DNA of 64,000 nt, from positions 1-64,000 of the forward strand of contig SVEZ01000003.1 of NCBI GenBank assembly GCA_015057115.1, in the 5' to 3' direction. Positions 61,353 through 64,000 of the stretch are shown here, one piece after another. A program made the translations under genes and the position numbers. The DNA is from Lachnospiraceae bacterium (GTDB lineage: Bacteria; Bacillota; Clostridia; Lachnospirales; Lachnospiraceae). The notes under the pieces are model-generated. The model saw nothing but the letters and a program-made list of their open reading frames with translations. It was not told the origin of the DNA and made no database searches. Numbering within the stretch: the stretch's first letter is position 1; every line of letters begins with the position of its first letter.

Positions 61353-62109
61353 ACTGTTACCCCTGGGTGTTTTTATCTTGTTAATCCTTTTGTGGGAGGT
61401 TCTTTGTGATGCGGGAGTGGTTCCGGCTTACATGCTGCCATCACCCCGAAGTGTATGGGAAGCCTTTAAGGGAGATTTTCCCTTGTTGTGCGAACATGGG
61501 AAAGTGACCTTACAGGAGGCCTTTTACGGCATGTTTATCGGTGTTGCGCTGGCCTTTGCTGTAGCAATTTTAATGGATGCCTTTCCGCTTTTGTACGAAG
61601 GCTTTTATCCCATTATTGTGGTTACCCAAACCATTCCCACCATAGCCATTGCACCTCTTTTAGTGCTTTGGATGGGATACGATATGGCACCGAAGGTAAC
61701 ATTGGTGGTGATTACCTCTTTTTTCCCCATAACCGTGGGATTATTAGAGGGCTTTAAAGCAGCGGATCCGGATATGATGAACCTGCTTCGTTCCATGGGG
61801 GCGAATAAACTGCAGATATTCTGGCATGTGAAGCTTTTCGGAGCAGGAGCGTCTTTTTTCTCGGGCTTAAAGATTTCGGCGGCTTATGCTGTAGTCAGTG
61901 CCGTAATCTCTGAGTGGCTGGGAGGCTTTTTAGGCCTTGGTGTATATATGGTAAGAGTGAAGAAATCCTATTCCTTTGACAAGATGTTTGCAGTTATTTT
62001 CTTAATCTGCATCATCAGCCTTCTTTTGATGAAGGCAGTGGATGGATTACAGAAGCTATGTATGCCTTGGGAAAGACAGAAGGAACGCCGTATGCGTGAT
62101 AAAAGTTAA
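61321..62109 (+). CDS. thiX: ABC transporter permease for thiamine pyrimidine precursor
   Basis: 262 residues from TTG 61321 (AAGGAG about 12 bases upstream, inside the previous gene). BPD_transp_1 membrane protein with about six helices and the EAA-type loop DPDMMNLLRSMGANKLQIFW, which contacts the ATPase. VVTQTIPTIAIAPLLVLWMG is typical of the SsuC/ThiX/TauC group. With ThiY and ThiZ it should import formylaminopyrimidine or a related HMP precursor. Confidence 0.88.
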   Translation: MKRRLPSIISRLLPLGVFILLILLWEVLCDAGVVPAYMLPSPRSVWEAFKGDFPLLCEHGKVTLQEAFYGMFIGVALAFAVAILMDAFPLLYEGFYPIIVVTQTIPTIAIAPLLVLWMGYDMAPKVTLVVITSFFPITVGLLEGFKAADPDMMNLLRSMGANKLQIFWHVKLFGAGASFFSGLKISAAYAVVSAVISEWLGGFLGLGVYMVRVKKSYSFDKMFAVIFLICIISLLLMKAVDGLQKLCMPWERQKERRMRDKS

Positions 62110-62128
62110 AAGAAAGAAGGAAAATGTA

Positions 62129-63148
62129 ATGAGAAAAAGAATATTTGCGGTTTTAATGACCTTGGCTTTGGTTGTTTCCCTTGCAGCCTGCGGCAAAACC
62201 GAAACCGGCAAGGAGAAGAATACCAATGGAGAAGAGACCAAAGAGTTAAAAGAAGTTACGTTTGTACTGGATTGGACACCGAATACCAACCACACCGGTG
62301 TATATGTGGCTTTGGAAAAAGGCTACTACAAAGAAGCCGGTTTGAAGGTGAAAGTGGTTCAGCCACCGGAAGACGGAGCTGCTGTTTTGGTGGCTTCCGG
62401 TGGAGCTCAGTTTGGTGTGGATTTCCAGGATTATCTGGTTCCCGCTTTTTCCGGAGACAATCAGCTTCCGGTAACAGCGGTTGCAGGTATTATTCAGCAT
62501 AACACCTCCGGTATTGTATCCTTAAAGGGAAATGGCATTACCAGTCCCAAGGGTATGTGCGGCAAAAAGTATGCTACCTGGGAACTGGAAATCGAGCAGG
62601 CCATGTTAAAATATCTGGTGGAAAAAGATGGCGGTAAGTTTGAAGATGTTACCTTAATTCCAAGTACCGTAACGGACGTTGCCAGTGCCCTTCAGACAAA
62701 AGAAGTGGATGATGTATGGATTTACTATGCCTGGGACGGAATTGCCTTAGAACAGCAGGGAGTCGAGAATGATTTCTTCTTCTTCAAGGATTATGACGAA
62801 GCTCTTGATTATTACAGCCCGGTAATCATTGCCAATAATGACTATTTAAAGGAGTGCCCGGAGGAGGCAAAGGCCTTTTTGGCAGCAACCAAGAAGGGCT
62901 ATGAATTTGCCATGGAGAATCCGGAAGAAGCTGCGGACATTTTGGTAAAAGCAGCGCCGGAACTGGACAAGGACATTGTGGTAAAGAGTCAGGAATGGTT
63001 AAAGGATCAGTATCAGGCAGATGCACCAAGCTGGGGCGTAATTGACGAAAAGCGTTGGGATGCATTTTATGACTGGTTATATGACAATGGTGTGGTAAAA
63101 GAGCAGATTCCTCACGGAACCGGTTTTTCCAACGACTATATTCAATAA
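62129..63148 (+). CDS. thiY: ABC transporter substrate-binding lipoprotein, HMP-precursor type
   Basis: 339 residues; ATG 62129 with AAGAAGG eight bases upstream, and a lipobox VSLAACG. NMT1/THI5-like domain: VTFVLDWTPNTNHTGVYVAL, KVKVVQPPEDGAAVLVASGG, ATWELEIEQAMLKYLVEKDG. The LDWTPNTNHTG signature is shared by ThiY and yeast Thi5-like proteins that bind thiamine pyrimidine compounds. Position under a TPP riboswitch supports it. Confidence 0.9.
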   Translation: MRKRIFAVLMTLALVVSLAACGKTETGKEKNTNGEETKELKEVTFVLDWTPNTNHTGVYVALEKGYYKEAGLKVKVVQPPEDGAAVLVASGGAQFGVDFQDYLVPAFSGDNQLPVTAVAGIIQHNTSGIVSLKGNGITSPKGMCGKKYATWELEIEQAMLKYLVEKDGGKFEDVTLIPSTVTDVASALQTKEVDDVWIYYAWDGIALEQQGVENDFFFFKDYDEALDYYSPVIIANNDYLKECPEEAKAFLAATKKGYEFAMENPEEAADILVKAAPELDKDIVVKSQEWLKDQYQADAPSWGVIDEKRWDAFYDWLYDNGVVKEQIPHGTGFSNDYIQ

Positions 63149-63159
63149 AGGACTGAAAA

Positions 63160-63897
63160 ATGGCAGTATTAGAGGCGCAGGATATTGCGCAGACGTTTGA
63201 CGGAGAAATGATAATAGAGCATGTCAATCTCACCCTCAATGAGGGTGAGATTGTATGTCTGGTAGGAAGCAGCGGCGTGGGAAAATCCACGCTGTTTCAT
63301 GTGCTGTCCGGTTTGGAGCGACCGGATGTGGGAAGAGTGTTGCTGGATGGTGAGGAGATTACGGGAAAACCCGGAAGAGTAAGTTATATGTTGCAAAAGG
63401 ATCTTCTTTTACCCCATCGCACCATTCTTAGCAATGTTTGTCTTCCCCTGTGGATTCGGGGGGAGAAGAAAAGCCAGGCGCGTGCAAAGGCATTGTCTTT
63501 ATTTGAGGAATTCGGACTTGCAGGTACGGAGAAAAAATATCCGGCCCAGCTTTCCGGCGGTATGCGCCAAAGAGCGGCACTTCTTCGAACCTATCTGTTT
63601 TCGGACCGGGTGGCGCTTTTGGACGAACCCTTTTCGGCCCTGGATGCCATTACCAAGGGTCAGATGCACACCTGGTATATGCAGGTAATGGACAAATATC
63701 GTCTGTCTACGGTGTTTGTATCTCATGACATTGATGAAGCCTTAAAGCTTTCGAACCGAATTTATGTGATGACGGGAAAACCGGGTACCATAACGGAAGA
63801 AATTGTGATTGACAGGAAGGGAATGACCCGGGAAGAATATTGTTTAAACTCTGAATTTTTGTTGAAAAAACGGCATATTTTGGATATTCTCAGCTAG
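63160..63897 (+). CDS. thiZ: ABC transporter ATP-binding protein, HMP-precursor type
   Basis: 245 residues. Walker A GSSGVGKSTLF (about residues 37-47), Q-loop YMLQKDLLLPHR, ABC signature LSGGMRQRAALLRTY, Walker B RVALLDEPFSALD and switch His in VFVSHDIDEA. Energises the ThiXY importer. Twelve base pairs after thiY. Confidence 0.92.
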   Translation: MAVLEAQDIAQTFDGEMIIEHVNLTLNEGEIVCLVGSSGVGKSTLFHVLSGLERPDVGRVLLDGEEITGKPGRVSYMLQKDLLLPHRTILSNVCLPLWIRGEKKSQARAKALSLFEEFGLAGTEKKYPAQLSGGMRQRAALLRTYLFSDRVALLDEPFSALDAITKGQMHTWYMQVMDKYRLSTVFVSHDIDEALKLSNRIYVMTGKPGTITEEIVIDRKGMTREEYCLNSEFLLKKRHILDILS

Positions 63898-63957
63898 GAC
63901 ATGATATAATTGCCTGAAGGGGAGGGTTGCTTTCATAGGAGTAAAGGAGGGCATGCT

Positions 63958-64000
63958 ATGCTTTCAGGAACGATGCGCCGGCATATATTTTTAATAGAAT
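63958..64000 (+). CDS. Start of an unidentified gene, cut by the window end
   Basis: ATG 63958 lies seven bases after AAAGGAGG (63943-63950) and the frame MLSGTMRRHIFLIE stays open to the end. ATG 63953 in another frame meets a stop after 13 codons. A TATAAT at 63905-63910 could be its own -10 element. Too short to identify. Confidence 0.5.
   Translation, partial: MLSGTMRRHIFLIE

Overview
The window reads as chromosomal DNA of a low-to-medium GC Firmicute of class Clostridia, most like Lachnospiraceae. Pointers are AGGAGG-type ribosome binding sites, YlmC/YmxH, YqeG and NrdR homologues, an IscR-type Rrf2 regulator with iscS/iscU/mnmA, a CotH-type protein, a dCache chemoreceptor and thiXYZ. 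Almost everything is on the + strand; the only convincing minus-strand coding gene is an antitoxin-like gene at 16.5-17.5 kb, with two likely minus-strand small RNAs beside it.

Layout. 1-4 kb: 3' end of a group II intron, a repeat-rich non-coding stretch with a 129-nt nested hairpin, then two tandem secreted EF-hand/leucine-rich-repeat proteins. 4-11 kb: a membrane-tailed HNH nuclease, birA, a cyclic-nucleotide-binding protein, the complete AmmeMemoRadiSam triad (Memo-like, AMMECR1, radical SAM), a PTS EIIC-EAL fusion and a DNA-entry-type nuclease. 11-18 kb: accessory/defence region with a frameshifted AAA_14/DUF4143 ATPase behind 33-bp operator-like repeats, a SauUSI-like PLD-helicase-DUF3427 type IV restriction enzyme coupled to a Nudix hydrolase, two predicted small RNAs, and a Panacea antitoxin whose toxin partner appears lost. 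18-25 kb: a fructoselysine (Amadori product) operon with a full GntR regulator, FrlD kinase, a UTRA-only regulator fragment, FrlB deglycase, an M20 peptidase and accessory genes. 25-33 kb: housekeeping genes (ychF, nrdR, efp), a 1.1-kb gap with a candidate structured RNA and an extragenic repeat, then the Fe-S/thiolation operon. 33-45 kb: gap-pgk-tpiA-capA-gpmI, a type IIA topoisomerase B/A pair, folC and an HD-domain protein. 45-56 kb: a chemoreceptor, a YdjGHI-like membrane-stress module without PspA, two secreted transglutaminase-like proteins behind LytTR-type direct repeats, and folP/folBK. 56-61 kb: a CotH lipoprotein, an OmpR-type two-component system, a VTC-domain protein and a DUF4956 protein; the two promoters of this cluster carry the same 11-bp-spaced operator. 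61-64 kb: a TPP riboswitch and a thiamine-precursor uptake operon, then the start of an unidentified gene.

The best candidates for undescribed biology are the CotH/two-component/VTC/DUF4956 regulon with its duplicated operator, the SauUSI-Nudix pair, the minus-strand RNAs beside the orphan Panacea antitoxin, the pseudoknot RNA downstream of efp, and the repeat-operator control of the DUF4143 ATPase. All functional assignments come from reading motifs by eye; no database search was possible.
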